Source: Acinetobacter tjernbergiae DSM 14971 = CIP 107465
Lineage (GTDB): Bacteria; Pseudomonadota; Gammaproteobacteria; Pseudomonadales; Moraxellaceae
Assembly (NCBI RefSeq): GCF_000374425.1
Contig: NZ_KB894356.1
Coordinates: forward strand, 62,001 to 126,000
Direction: 5' to 3'
DNA length: 64,000 nucleotides
Shown here: in pieces, positions 44,485 through 54,298 of the stretch
How the letters are laid out: every line of letters begins with the position of its first letter
Position numbering within the stretch: position 1 is the stretch's first letter
Notes under the pieces: model-generated
What the model was told of the DNA's origin: nothing
Databases searched by the model: none
What the model saw: only the letters and a program-made list of their open reading frames with translations
Position numbers and translations under genes: made by a program

Positions 44485-45610
44485 GGGGTAACACTTCATC
44501 TAACTCTATTGTCTTTTTCCTTTTTTTCACAGATACATATCTTTCCAAACTCCCCCAAGAATCATGTAGACTCACTTGCTGAATTTGAGGAATTGTAAAA
44601 CCTTCCTCAGCAAGGCGGGTACAGCCCTCATGCCTTAAATCATGAAAACGTAAATCATCGATTCCCAAGATTTTACAAGCATTTCTAAATTCACTACCAA
44701 TCGTTTTAGGACTGAGCGGAATGAAAAGATCTTTATCATATCCTCGATTCAGCATACGTTTTCTTACACTCTTCACTTGTATAAGTTCAATCATTTTTCG
44801 GCAAGGTTCTAATACATTAAATTCTTTATGATTACCCTTTGAGCCATTCGGATTTTTTAAATCCCGTACTTTCCACACTTCATTATCCTCGTCGTAATCA
44901 GCCAATAACATTTCAGTAATTTCTGACTCACGACGACATGAAAATATTGCAAACCACATAATCAAATGCATGGGATAGCTGTAAACAGGTTTTTGCCATT
45001 TTCGATAAAAGTATTCTGTCAGTTTTTTTAACTCTGCCGTTGTAGGTAAGCGATCACGCTTACCACTTGAAGATATTTGTCGAGTCTTGCGCAATTGTGC
45101 CGTTGCTTTATCAAATCCTGCCAAATCAACATTTACATCCCACATGACTGAGGCATGAGACAATACGCCACGAATATGCAATAACTCATGTTGCAACGTA
45201 CTTGTCGCTATTGGCTTTAAATCCAGTTTTGCATAACCACCCTTACGCAAAGCAACATGCTCCGAGATATCGGCTGGCCTTATTTTTGTGATAATATATT
45301 GCGCTATTGGAAATTTCTGAATTAGGCGAAGACAATAGGTTTTAGTACGACCATACTCATTGCCAACTTCATCAAGATATTTCTCTATGGCATTGGCTAA
45401 AGTGATGTTGGTCACATCCGATCTGCCTAATAAAATCTCTGGATTTTCTTCGATTTCCTCTTCACGCATTGCTAACCATTTTTGGGCAAGTCGCATTGAA
45501 TTAAACGTTTTACTCTCTTTGAAATTTGCAAGGCCTTTACGGCTTATTCTAATTTCAGCACGAAAGCGTATTGTTCCATCCGCCAATTTGCGTTGTGAAA
45601 TTGTTCCCAT
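44468..45610 (-). CDS. DusA-type tyrosine integrase
   Basis: A 380-residue tyrosine recombinase. The N-terminal arm-binding part reads GTISQRKLADGTIRFRAEIR; the catalytic domain shows FSCRRESEITEML with the first arginine, FHDLRHEGCTRLAEEG with H-x-x-R and LHDSWGSLERYVSV with the tyrosine nucleophile. The gene starts about 180 bp from attR and reads away from dusA. Integrases of dusA-inserted elements form their own family, and placement here fits. A set of GGCGTAAA-type repeats lies between its start and attR. Confidence 0.93.
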   Translation of the reverse strand: MGTISQRKLADGTIRFRAEIRISRKGLANFKESKTFNSMRLAQKWLAMREEEIEENPEILLGRSDVTNITLANAIEKYLDEVGNEYGRTKTYCLRLIQKFPIAQYIITKIRPADISEHVALRKGGYAKLDLKPIATSTLQHELLHIRGVLSHASVMWDVNVDLAGFDKATAQLRKTRQISSSGKRDRLPTTAELKKLTEYFYRKWQKPVYSYPMHLIMWFAIFSCRRESEITEMLLADYDEDNEVWKVRDLKNPNGSKGNHKEFNVLEPCRKMIELIQVKSVRKRMLNRGYDKDLFIPLSPKTIGSEFRNACKILGIDDLRFHDLRHEGCTRLAEEGFTIPQIQQVSLHDSWGSLERYVSVKKRKKTIELDEVLPLIGEE

Positions 45611-45699
45611 AATTTACGCCTTATCTCTTTCTAAAGATCATAATGGCGTAATTTGGTGTAAATTTCAAAATTAATGGTGCGAAATGAGGCGTAAAAAAT
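45611..45699. repeat. candidate integrase arm-type sites, right end
   Basis: Units related to GGCGTAAA occur at 45611-45620 (inverted, AATTTACGCC), 45645-45654, 45655-45664, 45676-45685 and 45687-45699, the last reading AGGCGTAAAAAAT. The same motif occurs twice just inside attL. They also overlap the integrase promoter, so they may mediate autoregulation. Confidence 0.6.
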
Positions 45700-45745
45700 C
45701 GAAATAGATCAAAATCAGCAACACTGTAAAGGTATGTTTTTTAAT

Positions 45746-46762
45746 ATGATTACTGAAAAAACCATTGATAACACTAAAGAACCTCGCATCAGTGTTGCCC
45801 CGATGATGGATTGGACAACAAAAGACTACCGTTTTTTTGCTCGCCTATTTAATCCCAATGTTGTGTTGTACACCGAAATGGTGACTACAGGTGCGATTAT
45901 TTATGGTGGTGCAAATCGCCATTTAGATTTTAATCAACAAGAACACCCGATTGTTTTACAGCTAGGTGGCTCAAATCCAGAAGAATTAGCCACCTGTACA
46001 AAAATGGCTGAAGACTGGGGCTATAACGAAGTCAATTTAAATGTAGGCTGCCCAAGTGATCGTGTTCAAAATAATAAGATTGGTGCATGCCTCATGGCAG
46101 AACCTAATTTAGTTGCTGAATGTATTCACAGTATGCAAAAAGTAGTCTCTATTCCTGTGACAGTGAAGCATCGTATCGGCATTGATGACATGCAGTCTTA
46201 TGAAGAAATGCTGCATTTTGTTGATACGGTGGCAACGACAGGCTGCACACACTTTATCGTGCATGCGCGTATTGCCATCTTGCAAGGCTTATCGCCAAAA
46301 GAGAATCGTGAAGTTCCACCTTTACGTTATGAGGATGTCTATCGTTTGAAACAAGAACGCCCTCAGCTCACGATTGAGATTAATGGTGGAATCAAGACCT
46401 TTGATAAAACACAGCAACATCTACAACATGTCGATGGTGTGATGATTGGTCGTGAAGCGTATCACAATCCCTATTTATTGGCGGAAATGGGGCAATTATG
46501 GAATTTAGAAGCACCTAATCGTTTTGATATTATGCAACAAATGCTGCCCTATATTCATCAGCGTGTTGCGGAAGGTGCCCCACTTTCAATTATTACGCGC
46601 CATATTCTTGGTTTATTCCAAAACTTACCAGGCGCACGTAAATGGCGTCAAGCGCTCAGTGGCGGGAATGCAAAAACCATCTCTGATATTGAACATTCAA
46701 TTCAAAACATCCAAGTGGCGATGCAACGAACAGAAGATTATGTGAGAGAACATCAACACTAA
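45746..46762 (+). CDS. dusA: tRNA-dihydrouridine(20/20a) synthase DusA, reconstituted by the island
   Basis: A flavoprotein of 338 residues that reduces uridine at positions 20/20a of tRNA. Motifs: ISVAPMMDWTTKDYRFFARL at the start, NVGCPSDRVQNNKIGACLM with the catalytic cysteine near residue 95, VKHRIG, HARIA and EINGGI, with the FMN-binding MIGREAYHNP. The frame is open from 45734, but ATG at 45746 gives the same N-terminal length as the displaced stump at 17786 and is preferred. The first ~14 codons, upstream of attR, come from the island, so transcription must start from island DNA. Confidence 0.95.
   Translation: MITEKTIDNTKEPRISVAPMMDWTTKDYRFFARLFNPNVVLYTEMVTTGAIIYGGANRHLDFNQQEHPIVLQLGGSNPEELATCTKMAEDWGYNEVNLNVGCPSDRVQNNKIGACLMAEPNLVAECIHSMQKVVSIPVTVKHRIGIDDMQSYEEMLHFVDTVATTGCTHFIVHARIAILQGLSPKENREVPPLRYEDVYRLKQERPQLTIEINGGIKTFDKTQQHLQHVDGVMIGREAYHNPYLLAEMGQLWNLEAPNRFDIMQQMLPYIHQRVAEGAPLSIITRHILGLFQNLPGARKWRQALSGGNAKTISDIEHSIQNIQVAMQRTEDYVREHQH
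45788..45818 (+). repeat. attR, right attachment-site copy in dusA
   Basis: Matches 17828-17858 at 30 of 31 positions, with the identical core CCGATGATGGATTGGACAA at 45800-45818. It lies within codons 15-25 of dusA. Confidence 0.92.
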
Positions 46763-46771
46763 GTTGATGTT

Positions 46772-47203
46772 TTAAAGATCGCTTTTCTGCATCGGAATAT
46801 AACGTAGTCCACCATTTTCAATGACCGATGAGATGGTGGTAAATCCAAATTTTTCATAGATTGCTTGAGCATAACAACTTGAATTGACCGTGACACTTGA
46901 ATTATTTTCTTTGATTTTATTTTCCACAAATTGCCACATCTGCTTACCCACTCCTTGTCGTTGAAAATTTTTATGCACAAAGAAGTGAATTAAATGGGCT
47001 GGTTGCCTATAAGCAATGACACCAATCAACTGCGCATTTTTCTCAAAAACAAAATATTGCATACTTGGCATTTCGAGTAATTTTTCGATCATTGTGCGAT
47101 TAAATTTTTCTTCACCTTCAATACTTATTGCAAAATCGATGATATATGGCTGAATTAATGCAACAATTTCATCAATATCAGAAGGCTTGGCAGAACGTAT
47201 CAT
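46772..47203 (-). CDS. GNAT-family N-acetyltransferase
   Basis: A 143-residue single-domain GNAT protein: MIRSAKPSDIDEIVALIQPY at the start, the LIGVIAYRQ beta strands, and the acetyl-CoA loop FQRQGVGKQMW near residue 90, followed by YEKFGF. Convergent with dusA, nine bases apart. The substrate is not predictable. Confidence 0.85.
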   Translation of the reverse strand: MIRSAKPSDIDEIVALIQPYIIDFAISIEGEEKFNRTMIEKLLEMPSMQYFVFEKNAQLIGVIAYRQPAHLIHFFVHKNFQRQGVGKQMWQFVENKIKENNSSVTVNSSCYAQAIYEKFGFTTISSVIENGGLRYIPMQKSDL

Positions 47204-47528
47204 TTTTACTTATTTCTTCGTTATCACATTAATAAACAATAATTTATAACAGAAACATCCGATAAAGCAAACTCATTAGAATGACCACTTTTCATCTTAA
47301 AAAGAAATATAATCTTACAATTCATTTTATCAAAACTAAATAAACCTCAAGCTTTTGAAAATAAAAAAGATTCTTTATGTGAATTGTGCGCTAAGTTATA
47401 TCTGTGGCTCGCTAAAAGTTATGTTATTACATTGCGATTAAGTTTTTTTAAGATTTATCGCTTACCATGTCCGTCGCCAAGAATCTGGCATGAATTTGGT
47501 TATTTTTAAGATGTAATAGAGATTTTAG
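47204..47528. other. intergenic between divergent GNAT and CHAP-like genes
   Basis: 325 bp of AT-rich sequence between divergent genes. It should hold promoters for both, but no clear promoter or operator stands out. No RNA gene or ORF seen. Confidence 0.45.
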
Positions 47529-48008
47529 ATGATTTACGACGTCCCCCCAATTGATCACAGCATGATTCATATGCCTTCTCAACAACTGGTTGTGGCATCG
47601 AGAAATACACCCAAATTACCAATATCAAGCTCAATTGATGTCAGTAAATTTTCGCAAAAACTTACACGTAGAGCATCTTATCGTAGCTCATCACAATGCG
47701 CTAAATTTGTCAGAATTGCCTTGCAATCTGCAGGGGCAAATATTGTTCAGCATCCTATTGCTGCATCAGACTGGGGGCGCACCTTACAACAGATCGGTTA
47801 TCAGCAAATTACCCCTGATTTTAATAACCCCAAACCTGGCGACATCTATATTATTCATCGTACCAAGAAACACCGTTATGGGCATATCGCTGGCTTTACA
47901 GGCTCGCAATGGGTTTCTGATTTTAAGCAAACGAGCTATGATGTTTATAATGACCAAAATGTGACTTATAGCTACTACCGTTTAGCACCGCAATCTTCAC
48001 AGGCTTAA
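47529..48008 (+). CDS. CHAP/NlpC-like cysteine hydrolase without signal peptide
   Basis: A 159-residue protein. The segment SSSQCAKFVRIALQSAGANI near residues 53-72 has the nucleophile-type cysteine at the head of a helix, and PGDIYIIHRTKKHRYGHIAG near residues 105-125 has the matching histidine in the next strands, which is the CHAP/NlpC-P60 layout of peptidoglycan amidases. There is no signal peptide or membrane helix, so export, if any, must use another route such as type VI secretion or lysis. The start is uncertain because several ATGs are near the N-terminus. Confidence 0.7.
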   Translation: MIYDVPPIDHSMIHMPSQQLVVASRNTPKLPISSSIDVSKFSQKLTRRASYRSSSQCAKFVRIALQSAGANIVQHPIAASDWGRTLQQIGYQQITPDFNNPKPGDIYIIHRTKKHRYGHIAGFTGSQWVSDFKQTSYDVYNDQNVTYSYYRLAPQSSQA

Positions 48009-48017
48009 TAAATTAAG

Positions 48018-48785
48018 TTAGGATTTAAGCCCTATTTTATCTATCTTTTTCAGTACTTCGGCTACAGCCACCATCGCGAAACTTGAAGTAACCACTACGG
48101 CTGAACCATAGCCACCACAACGTAATCCAGCACTAGGGCAAACCTCAGCACTAGAAAATGGGTTATCAATCGAATACACGCAGGTAATCCCAAACTTTTC
48201 TTTTGGTTTTTTACAAATACCTTTGGAGCGTAGCTGTGTACGTAGCTTTGCCAACATCGGGTCTTGTTCAGTTTTAGATAGATCTGCGACACGGATTTTC
48301 AATGGGTCAAGTTTGCCACCCGCCCCTCCCGAAACAATCAACGGGATTTTGTTAAAACGACAATGCAGCATCAAAGCAAATTTAGCTTTAACGTCATCAA
48401 TACAATCGAGAATAATCGTTGGAACTGGATTTAAGATTTCTTTGACATTTTCAGGGGTGAGATAGTCATCAATCACATTCACTTTCATTCTTGGATTGAT
48501 CTGACGGCAACGCTCCGCCATGACTTCGATTTTTTCTTGTCCAAGTGTCGAACTCATCGCAGGCAATTGACGATTAATATTCGATGCAGCCACCACATCC
48601 ATATCAACCAGTGTTAATTCACCGATGCCTGTACGTGCTAATGCTTCAACTGCCCAGCTTCCAACACCACCAATCCCGATGACCATGACATGACTTTGCT
48701 CATAATGTGCAAATGAAGTTTCTCCATAAATTTTGGCAACACCTGCAAAACGGCGGTCATATTCATCATTTTGGAGATCAGTCAT
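48018..48785 (-). CDS. tcdA: tRNA threonylcarbamoyladenosine dehydratase TcdA
   Basis: A 255-residue ubiquitin-activating (E1/ThiF/MoeB-like) enzyme that cyclises t6A to ct6A in tRNA. Motifs: VMVIGIGGVGSWAVEALART (ATP-binding glycine loop), the VDMDVVAASNINRQ arginine/aspartate region, DCIDDVKAKFAL, and VSGGAGGKLDPLKI. Its end is 10 bp from the convergent CHAP-like gene. The ATG at 48785 is 129 bp from acnA's stop. Confidence 0.92.
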   Translation of the reverse strand: MTDLQNDEYDRRFAGVAKIYGETSFAHYEQSHVMVIGIGGVGSWAVEALARTGIGELTLVDMDVVAASNINRQLPAMSSTLGQEKIEVMAERCRQINPRMKVNVIDDYLTPENVKEILNPVPTIILDCIDDVKAKFALMLHCRFNKIPLIVSGGAGGKLDPLKIRVADLSKTEQDPMLAKLRTQLRSKGICKKPKEKFGITCVYSIDNPFSSAEVCPSAGLRCGGYGSAVVVTSSFAMVAVAEVLKKIDKIGLKS

Positions 48786-48914
48786 GCGTACATCTAAAAT
48801 TGGTAAAATCGTGTTTATTTTACCTGAATATGACCTTGGATTGAATGTAGGCAGAGAGATTTCATCCCAATAAGAATAGAGCCCTGCTACCTACAGAGCT
48901 TTATTCGATTTATA

Positions 48915-51668
48915 TCAAGCCGCAATTAAATGGCGCAGTACATAATGCAAAATACCACCCGCTTTAAAATATTCGACCTCGTTCAAAGTATCAATTCGGC
49001 ACAACACTTTAAACTGATCTTGTCTACCATCTTCTCGCAATACGTCAATATTCAAACTTTGATGCGGTTGAATATCATCGGACAATCCATGAATTGAGAG
49101 CACTTCACGACCTGTTAAATTTAAGGATTGGCGACTTTGTCCATCCACAAACTGCAATGGCAATACCCCCATACCAACCAGATTGGAACGGTGAATTCGT
49201 TCAAAACTTTCGGCAATCACTGCTTTTACACCCAATAAATTCGTGCCTTTGGCCGCCCAATCACGGGATGACCCAGTGCCATATTCCTTACCCGCAATAA
49301 TAATTAATGGCGTTTGTTGCTGCTGATAAAGCATAGAAGCATCATAAATCGGCAACTTTTCTCCTGTTGGAATATAGATCGTGTTTCCACCTTCGTCGCC
49401 ACCCAACATTTCATTCTTAATGCGGATATTGGCAAAAGTTCCTCGCATCATCACTTCATGGTTGCCACGTCGAGATCCATAAGAGTTGAAATCTTTGGCT
49501 TCCACGCCTTGTTCTTGTAAATAGCGTCCAGCGGGGCTATCTTTCTTGATATTACCCGCTGGAGAAATATGATCGGTGGTCACTGAGTCTCCGAGCACAG
49601 CCAAAATACGGGCTTGTTCAATATTGCGAATCGGTTTCGGTGGCTGGCTAATTTTTTCAAAAAACGGAGGATGACGAATATAGGTCGAATGATCTTGCCA
49701 AGCATAGGTCTGACTTTGAGGAATCTGAATCGCCTGCCATGCTGCATCACCAGCAAATACGGCTGCATACTCTTTATGGAACATCGCTGTATTTACACTG
49801 TGTAGCGCATGATCAATTTCAGCCTGACTTGGCCAAATCTCTTTCAAATAGACCGCTTGCCCATCCTTCCCTAGACCAATCGGTTGCGTCGTTAAATCTG
49901 TACGGATATTGCCTGTCAAACCATAAGCCACCACCAAAGGTGGTGAAGCCAACCAGTTAGTTTTCACTAAAGGATGAACACGCCCTTCAAAATTACGATT
50001 ACCTGAAAGAACTGAAGCGACATTCAGGTCATGGCACTGAATCGCTTCTTCAATCGGTTCAGGCAGAGGCCCAGAGTTACCAATACATGTGGTACAGCCA
50101 TAACCGACAAGGTTATAACCCAACTCATCCAAATACGGCGTTAAACCTGCCGCAGCCAAATAGTCAGTCACCACTTTAGAACCAGGGGCAAGCGAACTTT
50201 TCACCCACGGTTTACGCTGTAGACCCTTTTCAATCGCTTTCTTAGCGAGGAGTCCTGCGGCTAACATGACACTCGGGTTAGACGTATTGGTACATGAGGT
50301 AATCGCAGAAATCACCACATCACCATCATGGAGTGGATAAGATTTTCCATTAATCATACAAGAAGGGCTTGGATTGGATAGATTTGCAGTTTTGACTTCG
50401 ACCGCTGTACCGCCGCCTTCATTTTCCAAACGCTCTTTCGCCTCTTTGGCGGGCTTTAGCGTTAGTTCCATCAGTGCGTGAAAAGTTTTCGGTACATCTG
50501 ACAACAAAACACGATCTTGTGGACGTTTAGGGCCTGCCAAACTTGCCTGAACAGTCGTCATATCCAAGCTCAGTGTATCGGTAAAAACGGGTTCATCGCC
50601 TACATTGCGCCATAAGCCCTGCGCTTTACTATAGGCTTCGACCAAATCAATTCGATCTTGTTGGCGACCTGTCAGTACCAAATACGCCAAAGTCACTTCA
50701 TCAATCGGGAAGAAACCACAGGTTGCACCGTATTCTGGTGCCATATTGGCGATGGTGGCACGATCCGCTAAAGGTAAATCCGCCAAACCATCGCCGTAGA
50801 ATTCGACAAATTTACCCACCACTCCTTTCTGGCGCAGCATTTGGGTAATGGTTAACACTAGATCTGTTGCGGTAATCCCTTCATGCAGTTTCCCTGTGAG
50901 CTTGAATCCGATCACTTCTGGAATCAACATGGATACAGGCTGCCCTAGCATTGCTGCTTCAGCCTCAATTCCTCCGACACCCCAGCCCAATACACCCAAT
51001 CCATTGATCATGGTGGTGTGTGAGTCTGTTCCCACCAAAGTATCAGGGAAAGCAAAAGTTTGCCCCTCATCTTCGCCTAGCCATACCGCTTGAGCCAGAT
51101 ACTCTAAATTGACTTGGTGGCAAATTCCCGTACCTGGGGGAACAACACTAAAGTTATCAAATGCTGATTGTCCCCAACGTAAAAATTGATAGCGCTCACC
51201 ATTACGCTGCATTTCAATTTCGACATTTTCAACAAAGGCATTATCATCGGCAAAATGATCGACCATCACAGAATGATCTATCACCAAATCGACTGGCGAT
51301 AAGGGATTGATACGGTTTGGATCACCACCCGCTTGAGCCATTGCAGCACGCATAGCAGCAAGGTCAACCACCGCAGGAACACCTGTGAAATCCTGCATCA
51401 ATACACGTGCAGGTCGATATTGAATTTCCTGATCTGAGCTTCTATTTTTTTGCCAATCGACTAAGGCTTGAATATGCTCTACTTTTACACTTTTTTGATC
51501 TTCAAAACGAAGTAAATTTTCGAGTAAAACTTTTAATGATTTTGGGAGTCGATCAATATTTCCTAGTGTTTGAGCGGCTTGAGGGAGATTAAAAATTTGA
51601 TAGGATTTTGTACCCACCCTGAGCATTTGTAATGCATTGAAACTATTGATTTTGCTATATCTGGCCAT
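48915..51668 (-). CDS. acnA: aconitate hydratase A
   Basis: A 917-residue aconitase that interconverts citrate and isocitrate in the TCA and glyoxylate cycles. [4Fe-4S] cysteine ligands are seen in [16 protein letters not shown] (near residue 460) and [19 protein letters not shown] (near residue 525). Other AcnA/IRP1 marks: [40 protein letters not shown] and [17 protein letters not shown]. Length is normal for AcnA. It is a single gene unit, divergent from the 806-residue unknown. Confidence 0.96.
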   Translation of the reverse strand: MARYSKINSFNALQMLRVGTKSYQIFNLPQAAQTLGNIDRLPKSLKVLLENLLRFEDQKSVKVEHIQALVDWQKNRSSDQEIQYRPARVLMQDFTGVPAVVDLAAMRAAMAQAGGDPNRINPLSPVDLVIDHSVMVDHFADDNAFVENVEIEMQRNGERYQFLRWGQSAFDNFSVVPPGTGICHQVNLEYLAQAVWLGEDEGQTFAFPDTLVGTDSHTTMINGLGVLGWGVGGIEAEAAMLGQPVSMLIPEVIGFKLTGKLHEGITATDLVLTITQMLRQKGVVGKFVEFYGDGLADLPLADRATIANMAPEYGATCGFFPIDEVTLAYLVLTGRQQDRIDLVEAYSKAQGLWRNVGDEPVFTDTLSLDMTTVQASLAGPKRPQDRVLLSDVPKTFHALMELTLKPAKEAKERLENEGGGTAVEVKTANLSNPSPSCMINGKSYPLHDGDVVISAITSCTNTSNPSVMLAAGLLAKKAIEKGLQRKPWVKSSLAPGSKVVTDYLAAAGLTPYLDELGYNLVGYGCTTCIGNSGPLPEPIEEAIQCHDLNVASVLSGNRNFEGRVHPLVKTNWLASPPLVVAYGLTGNIRTDLTTQPIGLGKDGQAVYLKEIWPSQAEIDHALHSVNTAMFHKEYAAVFAGDAAWQAIQIPQSQTYAWQDHSTYIRHPPFFEKISQPPKPIRNIEQARILAVLGDSVTTDHISPAGNIKKDSPAGRYLQEQGVEAKDFNSYGSRRGNHEVMMRGTFANIRIKNEMLGGDEGGNTIYIPTGEKLPIYDASMLYQQQQTPLIIIAGKEYGTGSSRDWAAKGTNLLGVKAVIAESFERIHRSNLVGMGVLPLQFVDGQSRQSLNLTGREVLSIHGLSDDIQPHQSLNIDVLREDGRQDQFKVLCRIDTLNEVEYFKAGGILHYVLRHLIAA

Positions 51669-51877
51669 TCGGTTACCCTCCCAGTATTGGCGAGTTTATT
51701 TATTATGATGTTCTTCCTTTAATGTAAGCCTGTTTAGAAAAGAGTGTGTTCCCTTTTGGTTATCTTATTTTTAATGGAACGATTAGAAGCTTACTCATCT
51801 CTTGTTTACATATTTTTATTATGCTAATTTTCAGAATTAATAATTTACAAAACAAAAACTTACGGGATTAATTTAGA

Positions 51878-54298
51878 ATGTCATCACAACCATCTTTTTT
51901 AAGATTTACTGACTGGAAAAATGAATTTGAGCTTGAAGAATTTAATCAATTTCTTTCTGAGTTTGATATTGATGACCCTGATTTTTTAGTCTGGATTGAG
52001 CATAATCAAGCTCCTTATGCTTATTTTCAATTTTATAGCTTATTAGTCAAAAACTACCATCATCAACAACAAGACATTAGCAAAATTTTAAATTTTTTAC
52101 TTTTACAAGAACCTGATCATCGCAGTGCATTTATCAGTTACATCAAAGAACCTCAGAAAAAATATCCTGATATTTTGGATTTAGAGAAATTTGAAGAGGT
52201 TTTACTTCAACATCTAAAATATCAAGATATTCCTAGTTATTTTTTAGAATTTGAATCTTTATTTAATGCCTGTTGCTTATTTTATTTTAGTTTTCAAAAA
52301 ATCCCAACTTATCTTTGTCAATACGTCACTATAGAGAGTACCAAGCTGATCCAACAACTTATCCAATGTAGTTATTGGCATAATCAAGATTATGGAGTTT
52401 TGGATAAATTACTAGAGTTTACTAAAAAAGGTTATCGTTATAATATTTATCATGATCTAAAAAATTGGGCAGAACGCAGCGAAAATTTCGACATTAGAGA
52501 AAAAATTGCTACGATTATGCAGCTTATACTGAGTGATTTATTAAAAGAACCAACGCCCTATTTTACTGAAACTTATCTTCATGCACTACAAAATCATCAA
52601 GCCAATACAATCGAAGGTTATATTGATTTTTTACGTTATTTACCAAATACAAAAACCAAAGAGCTTTTAAATCAGATTATTGAAAATCAAAATTTACATA
52701 TTGCGATTCGCTTTGAATCAATTTTAGTATATTTCTTAACTTTCCAACAACAGCATTCTCTCAAGCAAGAGCTCACCCATAATTTACTCACGCTACCATT
52801 AAATCAACGTTGGGGCAGTTGTTCTAGTAATAACGGTTTCGTCTATAGTTATGATTTATTTAAACAAACCGATTTTTTTAGTTTAGATGAAACTTTATTG
52901 GCATTACAAAGCACTCAATGGTGCTACGAAGCCTGTAAACCTTTACATAATTATAGTAAAGATATTGCAATACAACAAAAGATTATTAACTCTGTCATTG
53001 ATGCAATTGCTGCAATGATTCAACGGATGCTTAAAGTTGATGCTAATGATTATGTCAATGCGGCTCCAATTGGATATTTAGCTCATATATTAAAATTTTA
53101 TGATTTAAACTCACTCCAACACCAACAATTAGAACACACATTATTGGATGGTTTAGAACAATGTATAGACCACTTTAGCGAACAAAAACATCTGCATAAA
53201 GAACTTACTGAGATAATTCATTCATTAGATTTTAATGTACCTGACTCATATTTTGATTTATTAGGCAAATGGGAAAAATGTGCTTTAAAATGGCAAAAAC
53301 AAGGTTTAACACCAGAACAAATCTTTCAAATGTTGATTGATGCCGAAGCCATTCCTTCAAATAAAGTATTCAACCCTGATTATCCTGTCCTTCCTAATGC
53401 TTTATTTCCAGACAATGAAGCTGAAAATTTTTTAATGTACAATCCTAGAGGTGATGAACCATTCTATATAGCATTATTCAATAACTTTTTCCCGTATAAA
53501 GTTAAATGGTTTTGGAATGATGAAGATATATCGAATATTCCAAACGACCAAATTATTCACTTCAATCAAGTTAACCCTCAATTAGAATGGCAAAGTATTA
53601 AAGATTTCTATTTCCAATATAATGAAAAATATTATCATTTTTTTATTTATGCTTTTATGGGCAGAGATTGGGTGAATCAACCATCCATCATGGCTGTATT
53701 TCATCAAATATTACAATATTTTAATATAACAAATAAGGTTATTTATAGTCTTGGTGATAATGAGGGTTGGGGCGGAAATGAAATTTATTTTGCAGCCCAC
53801 CCCGAAAAATTTGATGAACTGAATAAAATTCTGCAAACGCCATGTGAAAATATTGCCAAATTTTTCATTCCTGAATCCAAAAGCCCAGAATTTTTAAATA
53901 TCGAAGCACAATATAGACAAGTTATTGCCAATCAAGGATTTATTTCAGATTTAAATCAAAATTTTATTCGCATTCCAGAAATACAATCTCAAACATCTAG
54001 AGAAGCCAAAGAATGGTTGATTCATATGATTGATGAAATGCGTCATCAGGCATTGAACTATTTAGTGCTGGATGATTTTACGCAAAAAGCAATTGATATA
54101 CGCAATTTATTTATCAGTCTGGCTTTAAACATGGTAGGTGATTACTGTGTTGCGAACAATTTGAAAAAGCAATTCCCACTATGGAAAAATACTCGTTATC
54201 AAAATGAAATCCTAAATTTTAAACAAAGAATGGATCTATTAGAGACTATTTTTAATGCCGAGGATTTAGCAACTCATCTTAAATATCCCTATGATTAA
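51878..54298 (+). CDS. unrecognised 806-residue helical protein
   Basis: I do not recognise a family. The protein begins MSSQPSFLRFTDWKNEFELE, has no signal peptide or membrane segment, and its first 480 residues look like alpha-helical repeats. The C-terminal half has a separate globular region with IYSLGDNEGWGGNEIYFAAH near residue 625 and a helical end. Its AT content is higher than that of neighbouring housekeeping genes. Its 3' end overlaps convergent tatD by 20 bp. Confidence 0.75.
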   Translation: MSSQPSFLRFTDWKNEFELEEFNQFLSEFDIDDPDFLVWIEHNQAPYAYFQFYSLLVKNYHHQQQDISKILNFLLLQEPDHRSAFISYIKEPQKKYPDILDLEKFEEVLLQHLKYQDIPSYFLEFESLFNACCLFYFSFQKIPTYLCQYVTIESTKLIQQLIQCSYWHNQDYGVLDKLLEFTKKGYRYNIYHDLKNWAERSENFDIREKIATIMQLILSDLLKEPTPYFTETYLHALQNHQANTIEGYIDFLRYLPNTKTKELLNQIIENQNLHIAIRFESILVYFLTFQQQHSLKQELTHNLLTLPLNQRWGSCSSNNGFVYSYDLFKQTDFFSLDETLLALQSTQWCYEACKPLHNYSKDIAIQQKIINSVIDAIAAMIQRMLKVDANDYVNAAPIGYLAHILKFYDLNSLQHQQLEHTLLDGLEQCIDHFSEQKHLHKELTEIIHSLDFNVPDSYFDLLGKWEKCALKWQKQGLTPEQIFQMLIDAEAIPSNKVFNPDYPVLPNALFPDNEAENFLMYNPRGDEPFYIALFNNFFPYKVKWFWNDEDISNIPNDQIIHFNQVNPQLEWQSIKDFYFQYNEKYYHFFIYAFMGRDWVNQPSIMAVFHQILQYFNITNKVIYSLGDNEGWGGNEIYFAAHPEKFDELNKILQTPCENIAKFFIPESKSPEFLNIEAQYRQVIANQGFISDLNQNFIRIPEIQSQTSREAKEWLIHMIDEMRHQALNYLVLDDFTQKAIDIRNLFISLALNMVGDYCVANNLKKQFPLWKNTRYQNEILNFKQRMDLLETIFNAEDLATHLKYPYD

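Larger units (their letters stand above)
17828..45818. mobile_element. dusA-integrated genomic island, about 28 kb, defence cargo
   Basis: The element is bounded by a 31-bp near-perfect direct repeat, has the severed 5' stump of dusA at its left end, and carries a tyrosine integrase gene directly beside the reconstituted dusA at its right end. Integration of prophages and islands into the 5' end of dusA by a dedicated integrase family is established in Proteobacteria. The island brings a substitute dusA 5' end with its own promoter side. Cargo: Doc/antitoxin, PP2C-DUF262 operon, Fic, type I restriction-modification with a RelA-like gene, YqaJ/DUF932/RDF-like genes, OLD nuclease, lipoproteins, Gp2-like protein and a PrtN-like regulator. 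No capsid, tail or conjugation genes are seen, so it is a satellite-like or mobilisable element. Confidence 0.92.
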
